From assembly GCF_003668575.1 (NCBI RefSeq), contig NZ_RCVZ01000002.1:410410-474409 (forward strand): a DNA stretch of 64,000 bases. The letters are read 5' to 3'. Below the pieces are notes generated by a model that worked only from the letters and a program-made list of their open reading frames with translations, was not told where the DNA came from and did no database searches. A program made the position numbers and the translations under genes. The DNA is from Falsibacillus albus (lineage in GTDB: Bacteria; Bacillota; Bacilli; Bacillales; DSM-25281). This document shows positions 1-9,602 of the stretch, in pieces (the stretch's first letter is position 1; each line of letters begins with the position of its first letter).

Positions 1-901
1 AAATGATTGTATGGAATGGAATGTTGTCTTTCCCATGAACGTAGTAGGATTTCGTCTTCTCATTCCAAAAATCCGCTGTATCCCTGCCATGATCGTTGGC
101 CCATTTCCTGCTGGCAGAGTAATAGCCTGAAACAGCTTCGATCCACACATATATTTTTTTATCCTCATAGCCTTCGACCGGAACGTTTACTCCAATAGGC
201 AGGTCACGCGATACCGCACGATCATGCAATCCTTCTTTTAAATATCGTTCCGTCAAATGGATGGCATTATTACGCCATAGACCCTTCTTTTTTGCCTCTT
301 GAACATAATGATCAAGGTCCTCTTGAAAGGCGCTCAACTTAAAATAGAAATGCTCGGTTTCCTTGACCGTCGGAGACCCGCCGCAAACCTTGCACCTTTT
401 TTCAACCAGGTCCAGGGGATCGATCATATTCGAACAGTAATCGCATTGATCTCCACGTGCTTCGTGGCTGCAGTGCGGGCAAATCCCTTCGACATATCGA
501 TCAGGCAGAAACTGCTCACAGGTTTGGCAATAGCATTGTTCAACTGACCTTTTATAAATTTCACCTTTTTCAAGCAGCTGAATGAATATTTCCTGGACAA
601 CTTCATGGTGCTCCTTTGAATCAGTCCGTGCATAACAATCATAGGTAAAACCAAGTGCCTCAAAATTCTTCTTAAACTCCTGATGGTACTTATCGGCAAT
701 CGAGTGAACGGATACTCCATCCTGCCTTGCTTTAATGGTAATTGGCGTCCCATTGCAGTCGCTGCCTGAAACGTACAAAACGTCTTCCCCCTTCATGCGA
801 AAGAATCTTGCCAATATATCTCCCGGCAATAAGCTCGATATATGCCCCAAGTGAAGTGACCCATTCGCATACGGCCATGCCCCGCCAATAAATATACTCA
901 T
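1..901 (-). CDS. metG: methionyl-tRNA synthetase, N-terminal part (runs off left edge)
   Basis: Charges tRNA-Met with methionine in the cytoplasm. About 300 residues are in the window. The class I signature HLGH is at residues 17-20, after the typical [13 protein letters not shown] opening. Four CxxC pairs (about C125/128, C141/144, C153/156, C170/173) form the connective-peptide zinc knuckles of the four-CxxC MetRS type. The KMSKS loop and anticodon-binding domain lie beyond the edge. The ATG follows AAGGAGG. The T-box leader directly upstream has an AUG specifier, which fits the product. Whether this is the only MetRS or a second, T-box-controlled copy cannot be judged from the window. Confidence 0.93.
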   Translation of the reverse strand, partial: MSIFIGGAWPYANGSLHLGHISSLLPGDILARFFRMKGEDVLYVSGSDCNGTPITIKARQDGVSVHSIADKYHQEFKKNFEALGFTYDCYARTDSKEHHEVVQEIFIQLLEKGEIYKRSVEQCYCQTCEQFLPDRYVEGICPHCSHEARGDQCDYCSNMIDPLDLVEKRCKVCGGSPTVKETEHFYFKLSAFQEDLDHYVQEAKKKGLWRNNAIHLTERYLKEGLHDRAVSRDLPIGVNVPVEGYEDKKIYVWIEAVSGYYSASRKWANDHGRDTADFWNEKTKSYYVHGKDNIPFHTII

Positions 902-920
902 TACGTGCGCCTCCTTTTGT

Positions 921-1230
921 AATAAAAAACCCCGCCCCTAGACAAATGAATTGTCTAAGGACGAGGGAGCGCTCTCGTGTTACCACCTTTGTTCACCAAT
1001 AACTCACATTATCGGTCTCTATAAGTACGGAGTGAAAAAATCCACCCTTATACTCTGTCATTCATAACGAGTGACAAATCCCGTCTAAGTCTATTCCACA
1101 GTAGAAAGTCGACCAAGCAGCTCAGAGGCCATTTTCAATCAATTCTTTTCTGCTTCTTTTCAGCAACCGAAGCTCTCTGGAAGAAAAGGGGGATTGATTT
1201 ACTTTTCTCATCATCGCATTTTTTTAAATA
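921..1230 (-). promoter_or_regulatory. T-box leader, methionine specifier
   Basis: Read on the minus strand, this leader has the features of a T-box riboswitch that senses uncharged tRNA. It starts with GATGATGAGAAAAGTA (stem I), has an AGAGAGCTTCGGTTGCTGAAA distal region, and a specifier loop where GAAA is followed by ATG (complement of 1130-1132). The T-box sequence AAGGTGGTAACACG is near 990. A GC-rich terminator (about 921-965) ending in a T run comes just before the metG ribosome binding site. Uncharged tRNA-Met should stabilise the antiterminator and allow metG transcription. Confidence 0.92.
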
Positions 1231-1483
1231 AATTTTCCTTATTATTACACAAATTCAAATTTTTATAAAGAATGTTTTTGAGATTTTCACTAAATTATTG
1301 TCTCTTCTCGTAAAGTTCGATGCAATTCATCAAAGGTTGTGCAAGGTGATTTCCGCTGCAGGATGCACGCTTTCCAAAGGGTCTCACCTGACTTGCTAAT
1401 CCCATCGGAGCCTCGCACCTTCAGCTTCAATCAACACCCAATTCAAATTTTCATTAAAAGAACTATTTAAAACAACAGCCACA
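1231..1483. other. gene-free gap holding a dispersed repeat
   Basis: No coding sequence is supported here. The A+T-rich half near the T-box probably carries the metG promoter. The remainder holds a copy of the GC-rich dispersed element at about 1325-1442. Confidence 0.6.
1325..1442 (+). repeat. dispersed GC-rich intergenic element, copy 1
   Basis: It contains GATTTCCGCTGCAGGATGC, GGGTCTCACCTG, GGAGCCTCGCACCTTC and a closing CAATCAAC. The same ordered blocks recur at 17955-18105, in part at 9221-9290 and 5925-5990, and inverted at 40938-41098. No reading frame is conserved, so it is treated as a non-coding repeat. Confidence 0.7.
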
Positions 1484-2155
1484 TTATTTCACCCACACCC
1501 GAAGCGGTCCGATCGACGTCCAACCAGCTTTTAATGCAGCGGTAAGGTCACTGCCCTGTTCGTAGCCGACCAAGGATTCTCCCGGAAATGCATTTCCTGC
1601 AACCAGGGGGATATCCTTCCATAGATCATCGTGAACGTCGCCTGTTGAAAAGACATTGGAGATCCCTACGACGCCATCGTTCATATTAGCGATAAATCCG
1701 GCTCCCTCTCCGCTGAATTCACTGATGAAAAACTTTACATCTGAGTGATTTAAAAGAGTTGGCATAATTACGTTCTCCAGGCTGCTTAGCCGAATCCATT
1801 CTACCATTTCATCTGCACTTCTCACTTCACGCCAATGCAATACATCCGATTTTCCTGAATATGCAGTATGGAAAATCCAATCTGCCTCGAAAAGGATTTT
1901 AAATCCCATGGTTGATAAATCAAGGTTTGCATAGCTATCCTTAACGCTTGAAACTTCCCCTTTTTCAATAAAGTATTCAATATCTTTCAGGTCTGCATCT
2001 AAATTGGAAGAAATAATTTCGGGATAATAGACTGGTGCTTTAGAAAACAGCCCCCAAACATTCTCCTTTGAATGGTGGGTGAGCCCATGTGCCTCACAGA
2101 CACTACCGCACCATGCAATATTATTCATTACGGCCTTATGGATGAATGAATTCAC
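1484..2155 (-). CDS. hypothetical protein, possibly GNAT-like
   Basis: A 223-residue soluble protein that I do not recognise by name. The C-terminal third, with VGYEQGSDLTAALKAGW followed by GPLRVW, resembles the last strand and helix of GNAT acetyltransferases. The central GAGFIANMNDGVVGISNVF could be the strand before the acetyl-CoA loop. No clear RxxGxG/A motif is visible, so catalytic activity is uncertain. The GTG start follows AAAGGAGAGAGAG. It lies 20 bp downstream of the broken cysteine hydrolase on the same strand and may share its transcript. Confidence 0.6.
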   Translation of the reverse strand: MNSFIHKAVMNNIAWCGSVCEAHGLTHHSKENVWGLFSKAPVYYPEIISSNLDADLKDIEYFIEKGEVSSVKDSYANLDLSTMGFKILFEADWIFHTAYSGKSDVLHWREVRSADEMVEWIRLSSLENVIMPTLLNHSDVKFFISEFSGEGAGFIANMNDGVVGISNVFSTGDVHDDLWKDIPLVAGNAFPGESLVGYEQGSDLTAALKAGWTSIGPLRVWVK

Positions 2156-2175
2156 ATTCTCTCTCTCCTTTACTT

Positions 2176-2700
2176 CTACTGAAATGTAACTTTCTTCGCC
2201 GGAACGATATCAGCAAACCAACTTAACAGCCCATTATGATGGTTGATGATTTGCTGCGCCGTAATTTCAGTCGAATTCCACGTGCTATGTGCATCCGACA
2301 CCAATGTCACATCATACTCCTTGCTGAATGCGCTTCTGCACGTTGTATCTACACACATTTCCGTTTGGATGCCCGCTAAAACAAGATGTTCGATATCTTT
2401 TTTCTTCAATTCTTCTCCCAAGTTTGTATTGAAAAAGGAGTCTGGGGTGAACTTCTGAATGATGACATCCCCAATATCCGGAGCAATCTCAGGATGGATT
2501 TCACATCCTTTCGTACCTGATTCCAATGGCTCTCCCTCTTTCTCATTATGCTGGACATAAAAAATGGGTGTTTCGGAAGAACGTGCATCCGCTATTAATT
2601 TCTTAAGCTTTTGAATCAATTCTTTATGGTTATAAACCAGATCATCCTCATGGAACATCGCATTTTATACATCGATAATGATTAGTGCAGATCGTTTCAT
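2176..2700 (-). pseudogene. isochorismatase-family cysteine hydrolase with in-frame stop
   Basis: The reading frame starts at 2700 after GAGGGAGAA with MKRSALIIIDV, then has TAA at 2665-2667 where the family has Gln (IIIDVQ), and continues NAMFHEDD without another break. Intact members hydrolyse amide or vinyl-ether bonds using an Asp-Lys-Cys triad. Here the Asp is D10 (before the stop), the Lys is in IIQKF, and the Cys is in GIQTEMCVDTTCRSA. A restart at the internal ATG (2658) has no ribosome binding site and would lack the catalytic Asp. Either a CAA-to-TAA mutation inactivated the gene or this is a sequencing error. Confidence 0.82.
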
Positions 2701-2806
2701 TGTTTTTTCTCCCTCTATATTATTTTTAACTACTATTCATGTTTCGATTGCGACTGCCGAATATGCTTTTTGATATATTGATTATCTGAGATATCAACAT
2801 AGACTT

Positions 2807-3424
2807 TCAATCATATACCGTCTCTTTTTCCGGTGAACGCAAGAATTCAAATAGCAGTTTAATTTGGGAATCAGTATTTCGATTCAGTGAAAGCTCAGGA
2901 AGATGATCTTCATCAAAAAAATGAACTTCATTTGTTTCCAGGCCAGCCTCTGCTTTCCCGCCTATTACCTCACACTGAATAAAGAGTTTGTAGTAATGGT
3001 ACGGTTCTGGTGGATGAGGGTGCTTGTTTTTGTCCAAAACAGCCAGAAGCTTTACTGCCTTCACATCGTAGCCTGCTTCTTCTTTGATTTCTTTGATGAT
3101 ATTTTCCGCAGGCGATAGGTCGATATCGCAGAAGCCTCCCGGCAAAGACCAGCATTCATCCAATTTTTCTTTCACCATCAAGATTTTTTGATCTCTAAAA
3201 ACAACCCCTCTTACATCAACTTTTGGTGTTTGATAACCGTCCTCATTGTGAAAGAGTTCTTTGATTTTTCCCATGTCCAATTCGGTATATTGTTCAATGA
3301 TCTCAGCACTTATATCACGAAGCTCCTGATATCGTTCGATGTCATAAACGTTTTTTGAAAAGGCCAATCCAGCCTGTGATAAGGATTGAATCCTCTTCGC
3401 CCATTCGAGCCATTTATAACTCAT
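2807..3424 (-). CDS. Nudix hydrolase with N-terminal helical domain
   Basis: A 205-residue protein. Residues 1-60 form the helical Nudix_N_2-type domain and the rest the Nudix fold. The Nudix box starts at about G97 (GGFCDIDLSPAENIIKEIKEEAG). The usual Arg of REUxEE is Lys111, a conservative change. This architecture is that of the YjhB-like putative ADP-ribose/nucleoside-diphosphate hydrolases. Its start overlaps the end of the HAD gene by 11 bp, so the two are translationally coupled. The substrate is unknown. Confidence 0.85.
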   Translation of the reverse strand: MSYKWLEWAKRIQSLSQAGLAFSKNVYDIERYQELRDISAEIIEQYTELDMGKIKELFHNEDGYQTPKVDVRGVVFRDQKILMVKEKLDECWSLPGGFCDIDLSPAENIIKEIKEEAGYDVKAVKLLAVLDKNKHPHPPEPYHYYKLFIQCEVIGGKAEAGLETNEVHFFDEDHLPELSLNRNTDSQIKLLFEFLRSPEKETVYD

Positions 3425-4067
3425 TCGGCACCCCAGTTTTTAACAGTTCGATCAATTCCTCCACCTTATTCAGGGAATGATCCGGCTTCACGCCAAATTT
3501 AATTGTTTGATAGTCCGGCAGCCATTGTACACCAATGGTCTGTACATTCGCCCTTCTTCCCGCTTCAATATCGGCATCGCTATCTCCGATAAATAGTGCG
3601 TCGGTAGGATGAACACCAAGGAGGGACAGAGCTTTTTCAATCCCTTCCGGATGTGGCTTAGGATCCAACACATCATCACCGGTTATAATGACTTCAAAGA
3701 GATCTTCCATCTGAAGTGCATCCAACGAGATATCCAAACTCCTTCTTGCTTTCCCTGTTACGATGCCTAGCTTGTAGCCTTCTTTTTTCAAATATGTAAT
3801 CAAAGCATCGATTTCCTTATTTGGCTGTACAAATTCCGAGTGTTTCTTTTTATAAGATTGATAGTACAATTCAATCGCTTGCTCTTTTTGTGGGATTAAT
3901 AGGTTCTTTCTAATGATTCCGGTTTCAGAAGGACCAAACATGGACTTGATTTCATCTGCGGTAAGTTCCTTGTCATCAAATTCCCTGAAGACTTGCTGAA
4001 ATGCTTGAAAACAAATGGGCAGTGTATTCGCCAATGTTCCATCGAAGTCAAAAATCACAGCTTTCAT
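3414..4067 (-). CDS. HAD-superfamily phosphatase, phosphoglycolate phosphatase-like
   Basis: A 217-residue HAD subfamily IA hydrolase. Motif I is DFDGT (D7 nucleophile, D9), motif II is in IVTGKAR, the motif III Lys is in DPKPHPEG, and motif IV is GDSDADIEAG. An alpha-helical cap lies between motifs I and II. An upstream in-frame start would add 24 residues. I chose the ATG at 4067 because AGGAGATGAG lies right before it and MKAVIFDFDGT is the normal beginning. First gene of a two-gene operon with the Nudix hydrolase. Substrate specificity is not evident. Confidence 0.88.
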   Translation of the reverse strand: MKAVIFDFDGTLANTLPICFQAFQQVFREFDDKELTADEIKSMFGPSETGIIRKNLLIPQKEQAIELYYQSYKKKHSEFVQPNKEIDALITYLKKEGYKLGIVTGKARRSLDISLDALQMEDLFEVIITGDDVLDPKPHPEGIEKALSLLGVHPTDALFIGDSDADIEAGRRANVQTIGVQWLPDYQTIKFGVKPDHSLNKVEELIELLKTGVPNEL

Positions 4068-4247
4068 AAACTCATCTCCTAAACAACTAAACTTTTCATG
4101 CTTAATGACAATTATTTCAAAGTAATCTAATATACTCAAATCAATTTTTTACAATTCTAAAAATTAGTATTTATCAAAGCGATGCGTTACACTTTTTCGT
4201 GAAGACTAGTTTCCAGGAAAAAATCTCAAATTGAGGATGTGAAGGCA

Positions 4248-5228
<981 letters not shown>

Positions 5229-5267
5229 ACCAATTCTCATATTTTAAAAAGGAAAACCCTCGAAAAT

Positions 5268-5290
5268 GGTGTGAAAATATTTTTCACACC
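5268..5290. terminator. bidirectional hairpin terminator
   Basis: Inverted repeat GGTGTGAAAA / TTTTCACACC followed by TTTTATTTT on the plus strand. It sits between the convergent aldo/keto reductase and the membrane protein at 5293. Confidence 0.8.
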
Positions 5291-5292
5291 TT

Positions 5293-5757
5293 TTATTTTG
5301 TTATGTTATTTACACGTTGTACAATATGCTGATACAAATAGATAATGATAGAGAAGCCAAAGAATGACATGAAGATTTGACTTGGCTTGAAGTTAATTAA
5401 TTTATAAAGGTTTAATCGTTGATATAAATAATTTAAAGGATAAGAAAATAGAGAATCCATGATTAGATTAAGAAAAAAGTATCGTAAAAAATTGCCAAAG
5501 CTAAAATGAAAAATCCATAAAGTCCCCACGAAGAAAGGACCAAGGATAAAGCTTAAATCATTAAAAATCTTTATTTTCCATCCACCCATAACTTTCCACC
5601 ATTTATATGGAACTGCCAATAAACACATTCCTGTTACAAGCAAAGAAGCTAAGATAGAAACAGGTAAATATCGCCGAATAGAATTCTTTGGAAGAAAAAC
5701 AACCGATAACCAAGGAACGGTCATTTGAACCATACGAATAATATTGGATCTTTTCAT
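5293..5757 (-). CDS. small integral membrane protein, paralogue of 13270-13728
   Basis: A 154-residue hydrophobic protein with about four predicted membrane segments and no recognised domain name. It aligns with the protein at 13270-13728: both have VPWL near residue 14, a basic S-IRRYLP/SIKRFLP motif, a KWWK/YWWK stretch, and LGP-F/Y--LWI in the middle. AAGGAGGT lies 12 bases upstream of the ATG. Function unknown; the paralogy suggests a lineage-specific membrane family. Confidence 0.7.
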   Translation of the reverse strand: MKRSNIIRMVQMTVPWLSVVFLPKNSIRRYLPVSILASLLVTGMCLLAVPYKWWKVMGGWKIKIFNDLSFILGPFFVGTLWIFHFSFGNFLRYFFLNLIMDSLFSYPLNYLYQRLNLYKLINFKPSQIFMSFFGFSIIIYLYQHIVQRVNNITK

Positions 5758-5825
5758 TTCGTTGGGGATACCTCCTTTTACCTCATTATCCCCAAATGCT
5801 GATGTATGATGTACTTAAAAAAGTA

Positions 5826-5852
5826 AAAGGCTGCCCCTTTGCGGCAGCCTTT
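5826..5852. terminator. hairpin terminator
   Basis: Perfect inverted repeat AAAGGCTGCC / GGCAGCCTTT with a 7-base loop. It lies between two minus-strand genes, with an A run on its left side, so it fits termination of leftward transcription coming from 6040-6807. Confidence 0.65.
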
Positions 5853-5924
5853 AAACTTATATTTTAATCATTTCAGATAAATCCACTTAACCGACATCTC
5901 TTTATGTTGTATGTCTTAATGGCA

Positions 5925-5990
5925 GGGGACTAACTCCCTTTCGCGGACGGACGGTCGAGCCTCCTCGCTCCGCTGGACATTGATACTTTT
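5925..5990 (+). repeat. dispersed GC-rich element, degenerate partial copy
   Basis: TTTCGCGGACGGACGGTC followed by GAGCCTCCTCGCTCCG resembles the core of the dispersed element (compare TTTCCGAGGGGCGGGCGGTG at about 9247). Flanking blocks are missing, so this is a worn fragment. Confidence 0.45.
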
Positions 5991-6039
5991 TCCTTGAATC
6001 AACAAAACACGAAGAACATACGCATGCAATCATGGCTAT

Positions 6040-6807
6040 CTATTTCGGAAAATAATAATAAAACGATTCTATCTTCCCCTTTATCTCACAGCCGTTTCGC
6101 AGGAATACTTTTTGCATTTTGATATTACTCTCATGGGTGCTTCCGATATAGTAGGACGCTCCGATTTGTTTTAACTTATTCAATGATTGATAGTGAATAG
6201 GAGAGCTGTGTCCCTTCCCCCGCTCCTCAGGCAATATCCCGAAATAAAACAGCCGTCCTTCATCGGCTGTCCCAGGTTCGATATGCGGAATGGAGATGCC
6301 GATGGGGCAACCGTTCAATGAAATTAGGTTACAAGCATCCTCCCAAGCTTCGCCTAATTCGCTTTTGACTGATTGAAGATGTTCATCCATGGTGAGGGTT
6401 GATGGGGCATTGGCAGAACCAGACATACATCGTTCCCAGAACTTTTTAAAGTCTCCTTCCGTCAAGACGCCCTTACTCAATGATTCCCACTTATAATCTT
6501 TATTGCTTTGGACTTTTTTGAGATCCCGATATACCACAACCTTTGAAGCATGGGGTTGGAAGCCAAGATCTTTCAGTATTTGTGCCAATTCTAAATAATG
6601 CACTGATGTTTGTTGAATCGCAGCACTTATCCTTTTTAGATTCAGCTTCATTCCTGTATCTATTAAATTCATCAGGCCTGTTTTTATTTGGTCTATACAT
6701 GGGTCGCACCCAGTCATTTCTTCAATTGCGATATAATCTGGAAGTCCGTTCAAAATATTGAAGAAGTCCTTTAAATTACTATCTATCTTCACTTTCAGGT
6801 GGTCCAT
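6040..6807 (-). CDS. GNAT-family acetyltransferase
   Basis: A 255-residue protein with an acetyltransferase fold in its C-terminal half. FGILPEERGKGHSS provides the acetyl-CoA pyrophosphate loop (RxxGxG/S type). HESNIKMQKVFLRNGCEI is the usual N-x-x-M-x-x-x-F/Y-x-x-x-G helix and strand. The N-terminal 110 residues are extra and may be a degenerate second GNAT domain or a substrate-recognition region. Acceptor unknown. It stands alone between a terminator hairpin and the CtaG-like gene. Confidence 0.78.
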   Translation of the reverse strand: MDHLKVKIDSNLKDFFNILNGLPDYIAIEEMTGCDPCIDQIKTGLMNLIDTGMKLNLKRISAAIQQTSVHYLELAQILKDLGFQPHASKVVVYRDLKKVQSNKDYKWESLSKGVLTEGDFKKFWERCMSGSANAPSTLTMDEHLQSVKSELGEAWEDACNLISLNGCPIGISIPHIEPGTADEGRLFYFGILPEERGKGHSSPIHYQSLNKLKQIGASYYIGSTHESNIKMQKVFLRNGCEIKGKIESFYYYFPK

Positions 6808-6939
6808 ATCAAAAAGTCCCTTCTCTTAAACATTAGGATACTTGAAAATGCTTTATGTCCTCTTTCTTTATATTTGTGCCAAATCCCTGCATTTTTTTCA
6901 GTGCGGTCCCAGCTAAGGAATTAATAGTCTGTAGAATAA

Positions 6940-7722
6940 CTAATGATTTTTTTCCTGTTTCATTTTTTCTTGTTTTTGAAGATGGTTAGCCAACATGAGC
7001 CCCACCTTATGCAACAGCATCATCAGTATGCCCGCCAACAATTGATCCACCCTTTCATTTATGGCAATGGGCGTGAAGCTGCTGATCGGACCTATCTGAG
7101 AATAATTGCAGAGGTTGGCTGAATAATCTTTCAAAAATGGATTTTCCGAAATCCAAGGAAGTGCATTGATAATAAATATAAGACATGCAGGAGTGATCAA
7201 TAAACCGCTGAAAAGAATATATATTCTTTTGTGATTTTGTGTAAATGGGGTCCGTGAATCCTTCGCTGCAATGGGCCACCACATGCTAAAACTTAATGTA
7301 CACAGCCCAATGAAGTATATTTGGTGAAAGGTCGGATGGAGAAAAAAGAAGACCAGCATGAAAGGAAGGTGATAGAAGAACAGCATGACAGCAAATAGAA
7401 GTAAATTTACGAAATGGAATTTCATGAAGCGATTGATTATTTGAACTTCCGGAAGCCCCGATAAAAGTATGGGAGGAATAATAAAAAAAAGGATGCTCAT
7501 TTGAGTCATATGTATGAAGAATGCTAAATGGATAATCATGCGAAAGGGACTCCCAATCGTGACATACAGCAATCCCATTGAAAGGAAAAAACGTTTGGAA
7601 GGCTGGCCAAGGATACTTTCACACTTGATCCAAAATAAGTACATTGTCAATGAAAAGGTAAGCCCTATCAATAACGGAAGATCCCACTCGATATAATCTG
7701 TGAGCAAGGATAACGTGTGCAT
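6940..7722 (-). CDS. CtaG-like cytochrome c oxidase assembly membrane protein
   Basis: A 260-residue polytopic membrane protein (six or seven segments) of the CtaG/caa3 oxidase assembly family, which helps copper insertion or maturation of caa3-type oxidase. Features include IIHLAFFIHMTQMSILFFIIPPILL, with the conserved H-M-x-Q-M near segment 3, and a closing basic, charged tail. Start at 7722 is supported by GGGGAGGGAATCT; the longer frame upstream lacks an SD. It stands apart from any oxidase genes here, so its partner enzyme is not visible. Confidence 0.75.
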   Translation of the reverse strand: MHTLSLLTDYIEWDLPLLIGLTFSLTMYLFWIKCESILGQPSKRFFLSMGLLYVTIGSPFRMIIHLAFFIHMTQMSILFFIIPPILLSGLPEVQIINRFMKFHFVNLLLFAVMLFFYHLPFMLVFFFLHPTFHQIYFIGLCTLSFSMWWPIAAKDSRTPFTQNHKRIYILFSGLLITPACLIFIINALPWISENPFLKDYSANLCNYSQIGPISSFTPIAINERVDQLLAGILMMLLHKVGLMLANHLQKQEKMKQEKNH

Positions 7723-8040
7723 AGATTCCCTCCCCAAACAGCAGTCTACATACACATGTTTATGCCAGGTGGGAAGGATTATAACAAGGCATTCGAAATT
7801 GACTGTAATGAGATATTTTTCACATTCCACATCTCATGCTTCATGGATTCATATTTTTTATATTCACCATTGAATGAGGACAATTTTAAACGATCGGCTT
7901 CGCCTAAATCAACTACATCAAGCCGTTCATCGATTACAGATTTCATTCCTGATGCCTTCTTTATTCAAATGCATCCCCCCTCCCTCCTTGCATACGCCTT
8001 TTCTTGTTTAAATTCTTCTGTCCATGATCGATGCCATAAA

Positions 8041-8490
8041 TCATGACTGCCCACTCCTGGAAGATGAATTTCTTTTTGCCAGTCGATCAGCGAGCTTTAC
8101 ATTTTCCTTCAAATAAGGCGGCAAGTCAGGACGTTGAAGAATCTCCTCTGTCGTCATCCAAAAAACAGCTTCGACCTCATGCGGACTTTTGGGATAGGCT
8201 GTTCCTGAATAGTGATCGCAAAGGAAGACGATATCCATGACATGGATCCCAGAATCCGTCATAAATGTGGAGCTATTGACGTATTGAAGGTTGGATACCT
8301 CGATTCCGACTTCTTCGAAGATCTCCCGTTTAAGTGTGCGTTCCAATATATCAGTTGAATTTTCTTCGATTTCACACTGACCGCCAACAAGTGATAACAT
8401 CCCCGCTGCATGTTCTTCATGCTTGCTACGTTCAATCAGAAGCCAGCGGCCATCATGATGGATGGCCCCTTCCACATTGACAATGTACAT
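8041..8490 (-). CDS. Nudix hydrolase
   Basis: A 149-residue single-domain Nudix protein. The box region GGQCEIEENSTDILERTL leads into KREIFEEVGIEV, which supplies the REUxEExGU metal-binding helix. The spacing between GG and RE is longer than canonical, seen in some divergent members. Start ATG 8490 follows GGAGGTAGTCGT; the 32-codon upstream extension is A+T-rich and lacks an SD. Hydrolyses a nucleoside diphosphate linked to another moiety; substrate unknown. Confidence 0.82.
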   Translation of the reverse strand: MYIVNVEGAIHHDGRWLLIERSKHEEHAAGMLSLVGGQCEIEENSTDILERTLKREIFEEVGIEVSNLQYVNSSTFMTDSGIHVMDIVFLCDHYSGTAYPKSPHEVEAVFWMTTEEILQRPDLPPYLKENVKLADRLAKRNSSSRSGQS

Positions 8491-8610
8491 ACGACTACCT
8501 CCAAAAAAAATGATGTATATATATTTCAATGAAAAATGGAGAAATCCCTTTAAAAGGGGGAAACGAATGATTGATGACTTAATCAAACTTCAAATTTGAA
8601 ACTTTTCCTG

Positions 8611-9170
8611 CTTCTGATTCCCTTCCGACCAGCTTTCTCCCAGTGAAGGGCACCAGAACTCCATTCTGATTCCCTTCAGCACAACTTATCCCCCGTGACG
8701 GGCACCAGAACACCATTCTGATTCCCTTCAGTACACCTTATCCCCCTTGACGGGCACCAGAACTCCATTCTGATTCCCTTCAGTACACCTCATCCTCCGT
8801 GACGGGCACCAGATCTTCATTCTGATTTCCTTCAGCACAACTTATCCCCCGTGACGGGCACCAGAACACCATTCTGATTCCCTTCAGTACACCTTATCCC
8901 CCTTGACGGGCACCAGAACTCCATTCTGATTCCCTTCAGTACACCTCATCCTCCGTGACGGGCACCAGATCTTCATTCTGATTTCCTTCAGCACAACTTA
9001 TCCCCCGTGACGGGCACCAGAACACCATTCTGATTCCCTTCAGTACACCTTATCCCCCTTGACGGGCACCAGAACTCCATTCTGATTCCCTTCAGTACAC
9101 CTCATCCTCCGTGACGGGCACCAGATCTTCATTCTGATTTCCTTCAGACCAACTCTTGCCTCCCTGTAAA
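8611..9170. repeat. tandem array of 52-bp hairpin-like units
   Basis: Ten full units plus one partial, with starts exactly 52 bp apart (8611, 8663, 8715 ... 9131). Each has CTGATTCCCTT, a 19-bp middle, TGACGGGCACCAGA and an 8-bp linker. The two outer blocks are inverted repeats (CTGATTCCC against GGGcAcCAG), so each unit can fold into a stem with a roughly 20-base loop. Three unit types repeat in order three times, giving a 156-bp higher-order repeat (8663-8818, 8819-8974, 8975-9130). The period is not a multiple of three and no long frame crosses it, so it is non-coding. Confidence 0.92.
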
Positions 9171-9220
9171 GATTCGATCTTATTCAAAATTTTTTCTGCT
9201 ATTAGTAAAAAATAATAAAA

Positions 9221-9290
9221 TGTTGATTTCCGCTGCAGGATGCTCTCTTTCCGAGGGGCGGGCGGTGAGCCCGCCACAGCGACTCTATAT
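9221..9290 (+). repeat. dispersed GC-rich intergenic element, partial copy
   Basis: GTTGATTTCCGCTGCAGGAT, then CTTTCCGAGGGGCGGGCGGTG and AGCCCGCC. This is the left half of the dispersed element, close to the end of the 52-bp array. Confidence 0.65.
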
Positions 9291-9602
9291 TATCTTCTTG
9301 TATCATTAAATTCCTCTTTGCTAGGGTCAATAATAACTTGGTTTGTATTATTTGATATTTTATTTAGGGAATGACAACTTCCATAGATTTATATGTATAT
9401 TCATTCATTCATTCTTCTCCAATTAACACGCATAGTTAATTCTCTCCTAAAAAGCCTATCTAAAAGACTTAAACAAAATCATTCAAATAATGAAAATTAA
9501 TAGAAAAGTTTTATTTTAATGAAATAGATTGTATAAATATGCTTATCGATGTATTCTTATTTTGCTTTACTAATTATTTATCTACCAGAAAGGGAAACAG
9601 CC
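9291..9602. other. A+T-rich upstream region of the permease
   Basis: No gene is seen. The region is A+T-rich and presumably carries the promoter of the downstream permease; I cannot assign -35/-10 boxes confidently. Confidence 0.4.
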
